DNA of 64,000 nucleotides from Vagococcus martis (GCF_002026305.1 NZ_MVAB01000001.1:2308001-2372000), one strand, 5' to 3'. Counted from the first letter of the stretch, positions 1 to 8,920 are shown. Notes: generated by a model not told the origin, from the sequence alone. Numbers and translations are program-made.

Positions 1-423
1 GATGCTAAACAGGCCTCTAACTGGTTAATGGGTGAAGTGTCAGCTTACTTAAATAGCGAGCACTTAGAGTTACTTGAAACAAAACTAACACCAGAAAATC
101 TTGCTGGTATGATTAACTTAATCGCTGATGGAACAATTAGTTCTAAAATTGCGAAAAAAGTCTTTAAAGAATTAATCGAAAACGGTGGCGACGCTAAAGA
201 AGTCGTTGAAGCAAAAGGATTAGTCCAATTATCTGATCCAGCGCAATTATTACCAATGATTAATGACGTCTTGGACAAAAATGAACAGTCAATCGAAGAC
301 TTTAAAAATGGAAAAGATCGTGCCGTTGGGTTCTTAGTTGGTCAAATTATGAAAGCAACAAAAGGAAAAGCAAATCCAGGAGTCGTGAACAAATTACTAA
401 AAGAGGAATTATTGAAACGTTAA
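1..423 (+). CDS. gatB: Aspartyl/glutamyl-tRNA amidotransferase subunit B, C-terminal part (5' truncated by window edge)
   Basis: The reading frame is open from base 1, so the start lies outside the window; 140 residues are visible. They match the C-terminal YqeY-like helical domain of GatB, with the typical stretch around [15 protein letters not shown] and the ending [12 protein letters not shown]. In the GatCAB complex GatB supports amidation of mischarged Glu-tRNA(Gln) and Asp-tRNA(Asn) in the cytoplasm, and this tail domain is thought to contact the tRNA. The kinase and glutamine-transfer regions are upstream and not seen. dgkB follows after 33 bases with no terminator, so the genes are probably co-transcribed. 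Confidence 0.93.
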   Translation, partial: DAKQASNWLMGEVSAYLNSEHLELLETKLTPENLAGMINLIADGTISSKIAKKVFKELIENGGDAKEVVEAKGLVQLSDPAQLLPMINDVLDKNEQSIEDFKNGKDRAVGFLVGQIMKATKGKANPGVVNKLLKEELLKR

Positions 424-456
424 ATTGATAACGTTCGATATGAAGGAGCAAGTTAA

Positions 457-1482
457 ATGAGAGCAAGATTAATTTATAATCCAACATCTGGAAAAGAGTT
501 GTTAAAACGAAATTTAGCAGATATTTTAATGGTGATTGAAAAAGCTGGATATGAAGCTAGTGCCTTTGCGACGACACCGGAGCCTTTTTCTGCCAAAAAA
601 GAAGCAGCAAGAGCCGCGAATGCTGGTTTTGATTTGATTATCGCAGCAGGAGGTGATGGCACGATTAATGAAGTGATTAATGGTATTGCCCCACTAGAAA
701 AGCGTCCTAAATTAGCGATTATTCCTGGTGGAACAACCAATGATTTTGCTCGTGCGTTGCAAATCCCGCGTGATAATGTGGTGAAAGCTGCAGAGGTGAT
801 TTTAAAAAATCAAACCATTAAATCAGATATTGGAAAAGCTGGAAACACATATTTCATGAATATCGCAGCAGGTGGTTACTTAACTGAATTGACCTATGAA
901 GTACCATCTCATCTGAAAAGTGTTTTTGGCTATCTTGCCTATTTAGCAAAAGGAGCAGAGATGTTGCCACGAGTGAAACCAATCAAAATGCGTCTGAAAT
1001 ATGATGATGGTGAATTTGATGGAAAAGCATCGATGTTTTTCTTAGGGCTAACCAATTCAGTTGGTGGCTTTGAACAAATTGTTCCCGACGCTCAATTAGA
1101 TGATGGAAAATTTTCACTGATAATCGTGAAAACAGCCAATGTGTTAGAAATTATGCATTTAGTTGCTTTGATGTTAAACGGTGGAAAACACATTGACGAC
1201 CCTAGGATTGAATACATTAAAACGTCAAGATTACATGCTGAAGCCTTTGATGATGATTATCGTATGATGATTAATTTAGATGGGGAATATGGTGGAGATG
1301 CACCAATGGAATTTATAAATTACAAACAACACATAGAAATTTATGCTAATCTGGATGCAATACCTGAATCGGCTATTTCAATTGATGAAGAAGAAGCGTC
1401 TGATCGATTTATTGAAGAAGTCGAACAACTCACTCAAGAAGATATTAATGAAGATGGTACTATTTTTGGCAATAAAGAGTAG
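457..1482 (+). CDS. dgkB: Diacylglycerol kinase (DgkB-type lipid kinase)
   Basis: A 341-residue soluble lipid kinase of the DAGK catalytic family. The nucleotide-binding signature GGDGTINEV is at residues 65-73 and GGTTNDFARA at 91-100. In Gram-positives DgkB phosphorylates diacylglycerol left over from lipoteichoic acid synthesis, returning it as phosphatidate to phospholipid synthesis. That links it in function to ltaS at 11.6-13.7 kb, although the genes are not adjacent. The start ATG has GAAGGAG about 8 bases upstream. The last 40 residues are very acidic, probably a flexible tail. It lies between gatB and rlmD, the usual enterococcal order. Confidence 0.93.
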   Translation: MRARLIYNPTSGKELLKRNLADILMVIEKAGYEASAFATTPEPFSAKKEAARAANAGFDLIIAAGGDGTINEVINGIAPLEKRPKLAIIPGGTTNDFARALQIPRDNVVKAAEVILKNQTIKSDIGKAGNTYFMNIAAGGYLTELTYEVPSHLKSVFGYLAYLAKGAEMLPRVKPIKMRLKYDDGEFDGKASMFFLGLTNSVGGFEQIVPDAQLDDGKFSLIIVKTANVLEIMHLVALMLNGGKHIDDPRIEYIKTSRLHAEAFDDDYRMMINLDGEYGGDAPMEFINYKQHIEIYANLDAIPESAISIDEEEASDRFIEEVEQLTQEDINEDGTIFGNKE

Positions 1483-1515
1483 TACGTGCACTGTTTAAAA
1501 GAGAAAGAGGATTTT

Positions 1516-2892
1516 ATGAAAAAACAAAAAATAGAAGCACCAGTGAAAAAAAATGAGCGTTTAGTTGTTGATATCGTCGATATGACCTATGACGGACGTG
1601 GAGTAGCAAAAGTGGATGGTTTTCCCATTTTTGTTGAAGAAGGGATTACAGGCGAGCGAGTAAAAATTCATGTGATGAAAGTCATGAAAAAATTTGCCTT
1701 CGCAAAAATTATGACATGGGAAACAACAAGTGAAAATCGTGTGGAATCAGTCGAAAAAGATTTAATTCGTACAGGGATTGCCCCACTACATCATATGAGC
1801 TATGACGCTCAACTTGATTTCAAGAAAAATCAAGTGACTCAAGCGATGAAACGTATCGGTGGCTTTGACGAATTAAACGTTTCGGACGTTTTAGGAATGG
1901 AACACCCATTTGCTTATCGTAATAAAGCCCAAATTCCAGTACGTATGATTGGTGCTGACATTGAACTTGGTTTCTTTAGAAAAAATAGTCATGACTTAAT
2001 TGTGGTAGAAGACTTTTTAATTCAAGATAAAATGATTGATGAGATTTTATTATTCCTGAAAGAAAGACTAAGAAAATACTCAATCAAACCATATGATGAA
2101 AGCCAACATTCAGGACATCTGAAAAGTATCGTGATTCGTAAAGGTCATTACTCAAATGAAGTGATGGTAACCTTTGTGACACGTAAAAAGAAAATTTTCT
2201 ACTTACATGATATTGTAACTGAACTTGTGGCAGCCTATCCAAACGTGGTATCTGTGATGCAAAATATCCAACCAAACGTGACAAACAAAGTCTTAGACGA
2301 ACGTTTGAACGTGTTATACGGTAAAGATAGCATTAGTGATGAGTTATTAGGTAAAACATATCATATCTCAGCACAGTCATTCTACCAAGTGAACACTGAA
2401 CAAGCTGAAAACCTTTATAAAAAAGCGATTGAATTAGCTGATTTAAAAGAAGATGACGTGGTTCTTGATGCGTATTGTGGTATTGGAACAATCGGCTTGA
2501 GTATGGCTAACAAAGTGAAGAAAGTATACGGCGTGGAAATTGTGCCAGAAGCGATTGAAGATGCGATTCATAACGCTGAAATCAATGACATCACAAATGT
2601 TGAATTTAAAGCTGGAGCAGCCGATAAAGTTCTAAAAAATTGGACAGCAGATGGCATTAAATTTGATGTGATAGTCGTTGACCCACCAAGAAAAGGCTTA
2701 ACAGAAGACTTCATCAAACAATCAGTTGAATTAGAACCAGAAAAAATTGTCTATATTTCATGTGATCCAAGCACCATGGCACGTGATATGAAATTATTTG
2801 CTAGTTTAGGTTATACAACTGACACCGTTTATCCAGTTGACATGTTCCCGCAAACAACACATATTGAGTGTGTGACAGTGTTGACGAATTAA
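1516..2892 (+). CDS. rlmD: 23S rRNA (uracil-C5)-methyltransferase, RlmD/RlmCD family
   Basis: This 458-residue protein has an N-terminal TRAM domain (about 12-70), a SAM-binding motif VLDAYCGIGTIGL, DPPRKG, and the catalytic cysteine in YISCDPSTMARD (Cys about 416) with the conserved Glu near 451. It methylates C5 of uridines in 23S rRNA. An upstream GTG at 1486 is in frame, but the ATG at 1516 has GAAAGAGG in front and is preferred. The cysteines that bind the 4Fe-4S cluster in RumA are absent: the matching stretch reads RTGIAPLHHMSYDAQL. So this is a cluster-less paralogue. Whether it modifies U747, U1939 or both cannot be decided here. Confidence 0.9.
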   Translation: MKKQKIEAPVKKNERLVVDIVDMTYDGRGVAKVDGFPIFVEEGITGERVKIHVMKVMKKFAFAKIMTWETTSENRVESVEKDLIRTGIAPLHHMSYDAQLDFKKNQVTQAMKRIGGFDELNVSDVLGMEHPFAYRNKAQIPVRMIGADIELGFFRKNSHDLIVVEDFLIQDKMIDEILLFLKERLRKYSIKPYDESQHSGHLKSIVIRKGHYSNEVMVTFVTRKKKIFYLHDIVTELVAAYPNVVSVMQNIQPNVTNKVLDERLNVLYGKDSISDELLGKTYHISAQSFYQVNTEQAENLYKKAIELADLKEDDVVLDAYCGIGTIGLSMANKVKKVYGVEIVPEAIEDAIHNAEINDITNVEFKAGAADKVLKNWTADGIKFDVIVVDPPRKGLTEDFIKQSVELEPEKIVYISCDPSTMARDMKLFASLGYTTDTVYPVDMFPQTTHIECVTVLTN

Positions 2893-2904
2893 ATATTATT
2901 TTGT

Positions 2905-2935
2905 GAGATTTAGGGAGTATCCTAAGTCTCTTTTT
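2905..2935 (+). terminator. Rho-independent terminator after rlmD
   Basis: A 10-bp stem (GAGATTTAGG / CCTAAGTCTC, one G-T pair) closes a 6-base loop and is followed by TTTTT. It ends the gatB-dgkB-rlmD transcript. Confidence 0.85.
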
Positions 2936-3012
2936 GTATAAAAAATTCTTAATAGTTACAATTCAATTATATTTAGCCTCTATAGTAAAGGTATCAAAAG
3001 GAGGAACATAAA

Positions 3013-3720
3013 ATGACAAATATAATTGAAATAAAAGAGGTATCAAAACAGTTTAAACATCAAACTGTTCTAGATAATATCTCATTAACGATAGAAGAAG
3101 GCACAGTCTATGGCTTATTAGGACCAAATGGGGCGGGAAAATCAACTTTATTAAAAATTATCACCCAAGTAATTAAACCAGATTCTGGAACGATTTACTT
3201 TGACTCACATGAATTAAACCAAGCTGACTTACTTGAGATAGGTGCGATCATTGAAAATCCAGCTATTTATCCGAATTTAACAGCTTATGAAAATTTAGAC
3301 GTTTTAGCGACATTACTTAATATAGAAAAAACACGTATTAAAGAGGTTCTATCCATTGTGTCGTTAGAAAATACTGGAAAAAAATTAGCAAAAGATTTTT
3401 CTTTTGGGATGAAACAACGCTTAGGAATTGCGATGGCATTGATTCATCAGCCACGGTTACTAATTTTAGATGAACCAACAAATGGTTTAGATCCTGTCGG
3501 GATACAAGAATTAAGAGAGTTAATTAAGTCATTTTCAAAACAAGGGATAACCGTGATTTTGTCTAGTCATATTTTAAGTGAAGTACAACAAGTTGCTGAT
3601 AAAGTTGGTATCATCAATCATGGACATTTACGTTACGAAGGGAAAAATGATATGACGGATACTCATTTAGAAGACTTGTTTATGTCTATCATCAAAAAGG
3701 ATGGTAAGGATTATGAATAA
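3013..3720 (+). CDS. ABC transporter ATP-binding protein, lantibiotic/bacitracin-resistance type
   Basis: A 235-residue ATPase with Walker A GPNGAGKST (37-45), a variant signature SFGMKQRLGIAMAL and Walker B LLILDEPTNGLDP. It most resembles the ATPases of lantibiotic immunity exporters (LanF, CprA) and bacitracin exporters (BcrA). It should energise the two permeases that follow, the first of which overlaps its end by 8 bases. AGGAGG lies 6 bases before the ATG. No bacteriocin precursor or modification gene is nearby, so a resistance or sensing role is more likely than self-immunity. The substrate is unknown. Confidence 0.88.
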   Translation: MTNIIEIKEVSKQFKHQTVLDNISLTIEEGTVYGLLGPNGAGKSTLLKIITQVIKPDSGTIYFDSHELNQADLLEIGAIIENPAIYPNLTAYENLDVLATLLNIEKTRIKEVLSIVSLENTGKKLAKDFSFGMKQRLGIAMALIHQPRLLILDEPTNGLDPVGIQELRELIKSFSKQGITVILSSHILSEVQQVADKVGIINHGHLRYEGKNDMTDTHLEDLFMSIIKKDGKDYE

Positions 3721-4468
3721 CTATATAAAGGCAGAATTCATTAAAGACAAACGTTCTGCTAATGCGACCTTGATGAAACTTGTTCCAGTGATTGTTGTAG
3801 TGTTTAATTTATTGATGGTCAGTCTAATGGGAGTAGCACCAACTGGTAAAAGTTACGTGATGGCAACGACCTTTAATTGGTATCCAATCTTGATTTTACC
3901 TGTCATATTAAGTTTATTGGTAGTCAATAGTTGCAGTAAGGAAACACCGTCACACCTTGTTAGTCAAAAGAGTTTGGGACTCAGTGGAAGTAAAATGTTG
4001 TTTGCAAAAAATGTGGTGGTATTAGTTGAATTATTGGTTATGTTAATTATCTCTTCTGTACTGGCAGATGGTTTAGGAATATTTATTTTTAAGGAAACAA
4101 TTCACATTAAGACATTAATCATGGCTACCATCACACTTTTTATCGGTAGCTTACCTGTAGTTGGAATGTCGTTTTTATTATTTTATGTCTTTCATAAAAA
4201 AGTAGTAGTTATCTTGATAAACTTTTTATTGGTTTTTCCGTCAGCATTAATAGCAGTTCAATCAAAATGGGTCTTTTTCCCATGGGCTTATAGTTTACGT
4301 ATGCTTGCACCAATCATAGGCGTCCATCCAAATGGCACATTTTTAACTGAGGAGAATCCATTGATGACTACTCATGCAACTTATTTAGGTATTTTGCTAA
4401 GTTTAATGGTTTATCTACTTATTTTAATTACTTTGAACATTCTTATTAGGAGGAAAAATCATGACTAA
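3713..4468 (+). CDS. ABC transporter permease, lantibiotic immunity type (MutE/EpiE-like)
   Basis: A 251-residue integral membrane protein with about six hydrophobic segments, starting MNNYIKAEFIKDKRSAN. Size, position and topology fit the first permease (LanE/CprB type) of three-gene lantibiotic protection exporters. An in-frame codon exists at 3701, but the ATG at 3713 follows GGTAAGGA and overlaps the ATPase gene by 8 bases, typical of translational coupling. It should pair with the second permease. The family call rests on position and hydrophobic pattern rather than a diagnostic motif. Confidence 0.8.
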   Translation: MNNYIKAEFIKDKRSANATLMKLVPVIVVVFNLLMVSLMGVAPTGKSYVMATTFNWYPILILPVILSLLVVNSCSKETPSHLVSQKSLGLSGSKMLFAKNVVVLVELLVMLIISSVLADGLGIFIFKETIHIKTLIMATITLFIGSLPVVGMSFLLFYVFHKKVVVILINFLLVFPSALIAVQSKWVFFPWAYSLRMLAPIIGVHPNGTFLTEENPLMTTHATYLGILLSLMVYLLILITLNILIRRKNHD

Positions 4469-5194
4469 TCTCTTAAAATCATATTGGCTACGCACTAAAA
4501 GGACTCCAGTGAGAGTGTTGATGATCCTTGCACCAATTTTATATTCACTTATCATGTGTCTGTATTTCTTTTCTACAAATACTTTGAAAGGACAGGAAGT
4601 CCTCTCGTTTTATGCGATGTTAGCCATTATATCGACTTTTACATTAAGTCTTCTTGTCCCAATGATTTATGACCCTGATAAAGCAGCCAGTCATTATGCC
4701 AATGATTTACGAATCGGAATCAATAGACGACGAGTATTTTTTACCCGATTTGTTTTTATCACACTGATTTGTCTAGTGATTATTCTTTTAGCAGTGAGCT
4801 TTTTTTTATTCTTTTTTTATTTGTTACAAACAGTGAGTTTAACCTGATACAAGTTATTACCTTAACAGTTATCCTGTTAATGACATTAATGCCCATGATT
4901 GCTATGTATCAATATTTATCTTTACGATTTAATTATACTGGTAGTATTTTGGCAGGATGCTTGATAACATTAGCAGCAATTTTACTTGGTACAACGAATT
5001 TGGGTGAAAAAGTGTGGCTGTTTTTACCATTTACTTGGCCAATTAAAATAACTTTTGAAATAGGAAAAGGAACAATGAGTCTTCATATTGTCAGTCTAGT
5101 GTTAATAGGGACAGTTTTAGTAATAGCAATCACACTATGGGGATTGTCACTTTGGTATAATAAGTGGGATGGTGTCACACGATTGGAGGAATAG
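4461..5194 (+). pseudogene. Second ABC permease (MutG-like), interrupted by a -1 frameshift in a T-run
   Basis: The first part reads from ATG 4461 (after AGGAGG inside the previous gene) to a stop at 4845-4847, giving 128 residues. The rest continues one frame back, through VTNSEFNLIQV to the stop at 5192-5194. Joined at about 4800-4818 the protein would be about 245 residues with six hydrophobic segments, the normal size for a LanG/CprC-type permease. The joint lies in two T-runs (8 and 7 T). Exactly one base is missing, and the zero frame carries T TTT TTA at 4802-4808. It may be a true mutation, a homopolymer sequencing error or, less likely, -1 recoding. Confidence 0.8.
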
Positions 5195-5196
5195 TG

Positions 5197-5865
5197 ATGA
5201 AAATATTAGTCATTGATGATGACGAGGATTTATTAAAACTAATAGAAAATGCGTTAAGTAAAGAGTACACAGTGGAGACTAGATTAGGTGCAAATAGAGT
5301 TAATCCTGATGAGTTAAAACATTATGATTTAGTGATATTAGATGTGATGATGCCAGAGATGTCAGGCTTTGACTTTTTAAAACAATACAGAGAACTGATT
5401 GATGCACCCATCATTCTTTTAACAGCAAAAGATTTTGAAAAAGATAAACTTGAAGGATTTGCTTTAGGGGCGGATGACTATGTGACCAAACCATTTTCTA
5501 TCAAAGAAATAAGAGCACGAGTTGCCGCTCATCTAAGAAGAGAGCAACGACAAAAGCATCATCGACTGATTGATTATCCGATGTCCTGTGACTTGATTGC
5601 CAAGCAGTTTTTTTACGAGGAAACGGAAGTATCACTTACCTCAAGTGAATATGAGTTATGTGAATTGCTATTAAAAAATAAAGGACAAGTTTTTTCGAAA
5701 GAACAGCTTTATACGTCTGTTTATGGATTAGAAGCAGTGGGAGATAGTCAAACAACGATTACAGAGCGAGTGAAGCAGATTCGAGCAAAATTTGATTTAG
5801 TTGGCATTAATCCAATTAAAACAGTATGGGGAGTTGGGTATAAATGGCAAATAGAAAAGGACTGA
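5197..5865 (+). CDS. OmpR-family response regulator of the lantibiotic-type ABC operon
   Basis: This 222-residue regulator has an N-terminal receiver domain with acidic pocket VIDDDED, phosphoacceptor Asp49 in VILDVMMPE and Lys98 in GADDYVTKPF, followed by an OmpR-type winged helix ending TVWGVGYKW. The ATG at 5197 has GGAGGA 7 bases upstream and starts right after the permease stop. An in-frame upstream ATG at 5164 lies inside the permease gene and is less likely. It probably controls the operon in response to the kinase downstream. The start of the kinase gene overlaps its last 22 bases. Confidence 0.9.
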   Translation: MKILVIDDDEDLLKLIENALSKEYTVETRLGANRVNPDELKHYDLVILDVMMPEMSGFDFLKQYRELIDAPIILLTAKDFEKDKLEGFALGADDYVTKPFSIKEIRARVAAHLRREQRQKHHRLIDYPMSCDLIAKQFFYEETEVSLTSSEYELCELLLKNKGQVFSKEQLYTSVYGLEAVGDSQTTITERVKQIRAKFDLVGINPIKTVWGVGYKWQIEKD

Positions 5866-7190
5866 CTCGTTTAATAACAACATATGCTGTAATGGAGTTG
5901 CTTTATACGTTTTTCGTGATAATTTTTTTCTTTTTACTACTAAATATATTGGTCAATACTGGTATTGTTTACCCAGCTAATTATCCTGAAAGTCAGTTGG
6001 GTAAGGTTGAAAAAGACTTTAAATCTGAGAGTTGGACACCAAATCAACTTCCATTTTTTTATGAGTATGAGTATATTAAAAATGGGCAAGTGGTGGATAG
6101 TAACATCAGTGAGACTTATCAACCTTATGTCAAAAAAGCACAAGAATTAGGAAGAGCGTCAAAAGATAGTTTTATTGGGGCAAGAGTGTTTCGATACTAC
6201 ACTACAAATGATAAAGAACTAGTTGTCAGCTACAAATTAAGTCCATTCTTTGCATCACAAAAACTTAATCAGTTGATTCCACATTTTGAAGGATTTTATT
6301 TGCTCGTTGTTTTTTTGGTTTGGATAAGTGGTTTTTTATTTTTGATTGTGAGATTGACTAAGATACTAAAAAGAGAGATAAAAAAAATATCAACAGCCAG
6401 TGTCTACATTCAACAACAAAATCTTGATTATCCGAGAATAAACAGTGACTATAAAGAAATTAATGACGTATTATCTACCATTGATTTATTGGCAAATGAT
6501 TTAAAGAAATCTTTGCAAGAACAGTGGCAAATGCAAGAAACCGAGCGAGACTTAATTGAGTCAGTGACTCATGATATTAGAACACCCATTACATTAATCA
6601 AAGGGAATCTTGAATTGTTAGATGAAGAAGAGTTGACCGCTAGTTCAAGTGAACGGGTGAAAGATATTGAAAAAGGCGTATCACGATTAGAAGTTTATGT
6701 TGAAAAATTAAAACAAATTTCAAGTCATGTCACCGAAGAAAAAATACCAGTAAGCGAAGACGTGTTAAGTCGTTGGATTGATGTCGCACGTTTATTATGT
6801 AACACTCATCAACGACAACTTAGCCTAATGGAAACTGACACAAGTTCTATTCCACTAGAAACTGAAAATGTCACGATGGCATTACAAAACATAATAAGTA
6901 ATTCAATCGAGCATTCTAACCTAAATTCAACGATTACATTAGATTTTAGAGATTTAGAGACAGAGTATCGAGTGACCATAACAGATGAAGGAACAGGATT
7001 TTCGGACATATTTTTAGCCTCATCACCTAGCAAATATGTATCAAGTAAGCTAGATAATACAGCTTCTCATGGTTTAGGTTTGTATCATGTGAAAGAAATG
7101 GTTGAACGACATAATGGAACATTGCTCATCGAAAATCGTCCAGAAAAAAATCAAACAGGTGCGAAAGTGACGCTAGTATTTAAGAAATAA
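5844..7190 (+). CDS. Sensor histidine kinase of the lantibiotic-type ABC operon
   Basis: This 448-residue kinase has a transmembrane helix at about 13-36, an extracytoplasmic domain at about 37-150, a second helix at 151-172, a linker, and HisKA with His243 in SVTHDIRTPITLI. The N-box is NIISNSIEHS near 349-358 and the G-boxes include DEGTGFS and SHGLGLYHVKEM. The extracellular domain of about 115 residues is larger than that of intramembrane-sensing BceS-type kinases and closer to the nisin-type sensors (NisK/SpaK/CprK). Ligand unknown. The gene overlaps the regulator by 22 bases. Confidence 0.88.
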   Translation: MANRKGLTRLITTYAVMELLYTFFVIIFFFLLLNILVNTGIVYPANYPESQLGKVEKDFKSESWTPNQLPFFYEYEYIKNGQVVDSNISETYQPYVKKAQELGRASKDSFIGARVFRYYTTNDKELVVSYKLSPFFASQKLNQLIPHFEGFYLLVVFLVWISGFLFLIVRLTKILKREIKKISTASVYIQQQNLDYPRINSDYKEINDVLSTIDLLANDLKKSLQEQWQMQETERDLIESVTHDIRTPITLIKGNLELLDEEELTASSSERVKDIEKGVSRLEVYVEKLKQISSHVTEEKIPVSEDVLSRWIDVARLLCNTHQRQLSLMETDTSSIPLETENVTMALQNIISNSIEHSNLNSTITLDFRDLETEYRVTITDEGTGFSDIFLASSPSKYVSSKLDNTASHGLGLYHVKEMVERHNGTLLIENRPEKNQTGAKVTLVFKK

Positions 7191-7283
7191 CATCATGAAA
7201 CAAGTTAGTTGTGCTGGATTATTTTTCGTAGTATAGTTACTTACATAAAGTAAGAGTTATACAAAAGAAAGAGGTTAAAGCAT

Positions 7284-8135
7284 ATGTCATTTCATAAAAA
7301 TCCAGTTACCTTTGTTACTCGTGTTGAACTTAAAGTGAGCGACTTAACACAATCCACACGTTTTTATACGGAAGTATTAGGATTAAAAATAAAAGAACAA
7401 ACATCAGATAGTATATCATTTACAACGAATGATCAGGATGTTTTGTTGACTATCATAGAACCAAAAAATATAACATTAAAACAAGAACAACGAACAGGGT
7501 TGTATCATTTTGCTTTGTTATTACCAAAACGATCAGACTTAGCGCAAGTCGTGAGACATTTTGTTAATCTAGGTGTCCGATTTGGTGGCGGAGATCATTT
7601 AGTTAGTGAAGCCATTTATTTAAATGATCCAGATGGCAATGGGATTGAAATTTATGTCGACAGAGATGCGAGTGTTTGGCAATGGTCAGATGGAGAAGTT
7701 GCCATGACGACTGCCCCAGTTGATTTTGATGATTTATTAAAAGAACCAGTTGACCCAATTTGGAATGGTTTGCCAAAAGAAACAGTGATGGGGCATATTC
7801 ATTTACAAGTAAATGATTTAGCAAAAAATAAAGAGTTTTATGTTGATGGACTTGGGTTTGATGTTGTCAGTCGCTATGGAAGAGAGGCATTATTTTTGTC
7901 TGATTCAAACTATCATCATCATATTGCTTTAAACACTTGGTCGGGGATACAAATTAAACATGCTGAAAAAAATGAGACTGGCATCGAAAGTTATTCAATT
8001 GTCTTTCCAAATGAAGAAAAACGACAAGCTGTTGTGTCGTCATTAAGAGAATTAGGTATCCCGGTAATGGAAGATGAACATGATTTGATTGTATTTGATC
8101 CATCAGACATAAAAATTAAATTGCTTATTGGTTAA
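7284..8135 (+). CDS. VOC-family protein, CatE-like (glyoxalase/extradiol dioxygenase fold)
   Basis: A 283-residue protein with two tandem VOC modules. The first starts VELKVSDL and ends DPDGNGIEIYVDR; the second starts GHIHLQVNDL. It resembles the CatE/YfiE group annotated as catechol-2,3-dioxygenases, which in firmicutes often have no proven substrate. Metal-ligand positions look uneven: module 1 lacks the first His (TRVEL) but keeps Glu, whereas module 2 has both His (GHIHL, HHIAL) but ends DIKIKLLI with Lys where Glu is expected. Whether it is an active metalloenzyme is uncertain. AAAGAGG precedes the ATG, and it ends at a shared terminator. Confidence 0.75.
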   Translation: MSFHKNPVTFVTRVELKVSDLTQSTRFYTEVLGLKIKEQTSDSISFTTNDQDVLLTIIEPKNITLKQEQRTGLYHFALLLPKRSDLAQVVRHFVNLGVRFGGGDHLVSEAIYLNDPDGNGIEIYVDRDASVWQWSDGEVAMTTAPVDFDDLLKEPVDPIWNGLPKETVMGHIHLQVNDLAKNKEFYVDGLGFDVVSRYGREALFLSDSNYHHHIALNTWSGIQIKHAEKNETGIESYSIVFPNEEKRQAVVSSLRELGIPVMEDEHDLIVFDPSDIKIKLLIG

Positions 8136-8138
8136 GAA

Positions 8139-8170
8139 AAACCATCTATCCAAATGAGGGGAGATGGTTT
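8139..8170. terminator. Bidirectional terminator between the VOC gene and the minus-strand operon
   Basis: A perfect 9-bp stem (AAACCATCT / AGATGGTTT) is flanked by A-rich sequence on the left and T-rich on the right. It serves the convergent VOC gene and the azlCD side; the U-tail is better on the minus strand. Confidence 0.8.
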
Positions 8171-8573
8171 ATTTAGATGAAAAAGTATATTTGAAAGACA
8201 CATCATCGAAAAAAGTTTCAGTTAATTTATTATCAAAATCAATTGTTTTTCCATTAAAATGAGTATAGATGACAGGTTCAAACTCATCTAATGTGCCGTT
8301 TAAAACTGTTGTGACAATAGATTGTGGCACGTTGTACTCTAAAGAAATAAAAGAGTCAGTTGAGTTTGGAAAATTTACTTTGTATTTATAAGTGTTATCT
8401 AACCAATTATAGGATAAAGGGGCGTTATCAACTGAATTCTTATCAACTATTTTTGTTGAAACATAATCCGACATGTTTTTCTCGACAAGTTGGTTGAATT
8501 GATACTTTTTGAAACCAAATAGGCATCCAACCATCAGTATTATCAAACCGAAACTAATCACTACTTTCTTCAT
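8169..8573 (-). CDS. Small exported or membrane-anchored protein, function unknown
   Basis: A 134-residue protein starting MKKVVISFGLIILMVGC. The N-terminus is a signal peptide or anchor, and MVGC could serve as an imperfect lipobox, making it a possible lipoprotein. The rest (NKIV to FSSK) is soluble and rich in aromatics and Asp/Asn. GAAGGA lies 8 bases before the ATG at 8573, which decides the start within a longer open frame. It follows azlD after 14 bases, so it is probably the last gene of the azlC-azlD transcript. I do not recognise the family. Confidence 0.7.
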   Translation of the reverse strand: MKKVVISFGLIILMVGCLFGFKKYQFNQLVEKNMSDYVSTKIVDKNSVDNAPLSYNWLDNTYKYKVNFPNSTDSFISLEYNVPQSIVTTVLNGTLDEFEPVIYTHFNGKTIDFDNKLTETFFDDVSFKYTFSSK

Positions 8574-8587
8574 AGTATGTCCTTCTT

Positions 8588-8920
8588 TCAAAATGTGATA
8601 TTTTGTACTAATACCATATAAAAAACAGTTCCTAATCCTATACTTAAAAAGGTGCTGTGTTTCCACTTGTGGATGATGACAATAAATAAAATAGCAAGTA
8701 ATTCGGGAAACGCAAAGGATCTTGTGACGGCATCTTTCAGACAAAATATAACTAACAATCCCATTGTGGCATAAGGTAGGACATTCCCTAAATAGGTAAT
8801 ATAAGCTGGGGGTGTCTTATTTTCTGGAAATAAAATAAATGGTAGAAAACGAGTTAACATCGTCCCAAGGACCACAACGCCAATCGTTATCACTTGATGA
8901 GGAAAAGACATCGTTGTCAT
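8588..8920 (-). CDS. azlD: Branched-chain amino acid export subunit AzlD
   Basis: A 110-residue, four-helix hydrophobic protein with the AzlD pattern GTMLTRFLPF near the N-terminus and LPYATMGLLVIFCLK in the middle. AzlD is the small partner of AzlC in a two-component exporter for branched-chain amino acids and analogues such as azaleucine. The start overlaps the azlC stop by 4 bases (translational coupling), the usual arrangement. Confidence 0.9.
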   Translation of the reverse strand: MTTMSFPHQVITIGVVVLGTMLTRFLPFILFPENKTPPAYITYLGNVLPYATMGLLVIFCLKDAVTRSFAFPELLAILFIVIIHKWKHSTFLSIGLGTVFYMVLVQNITF

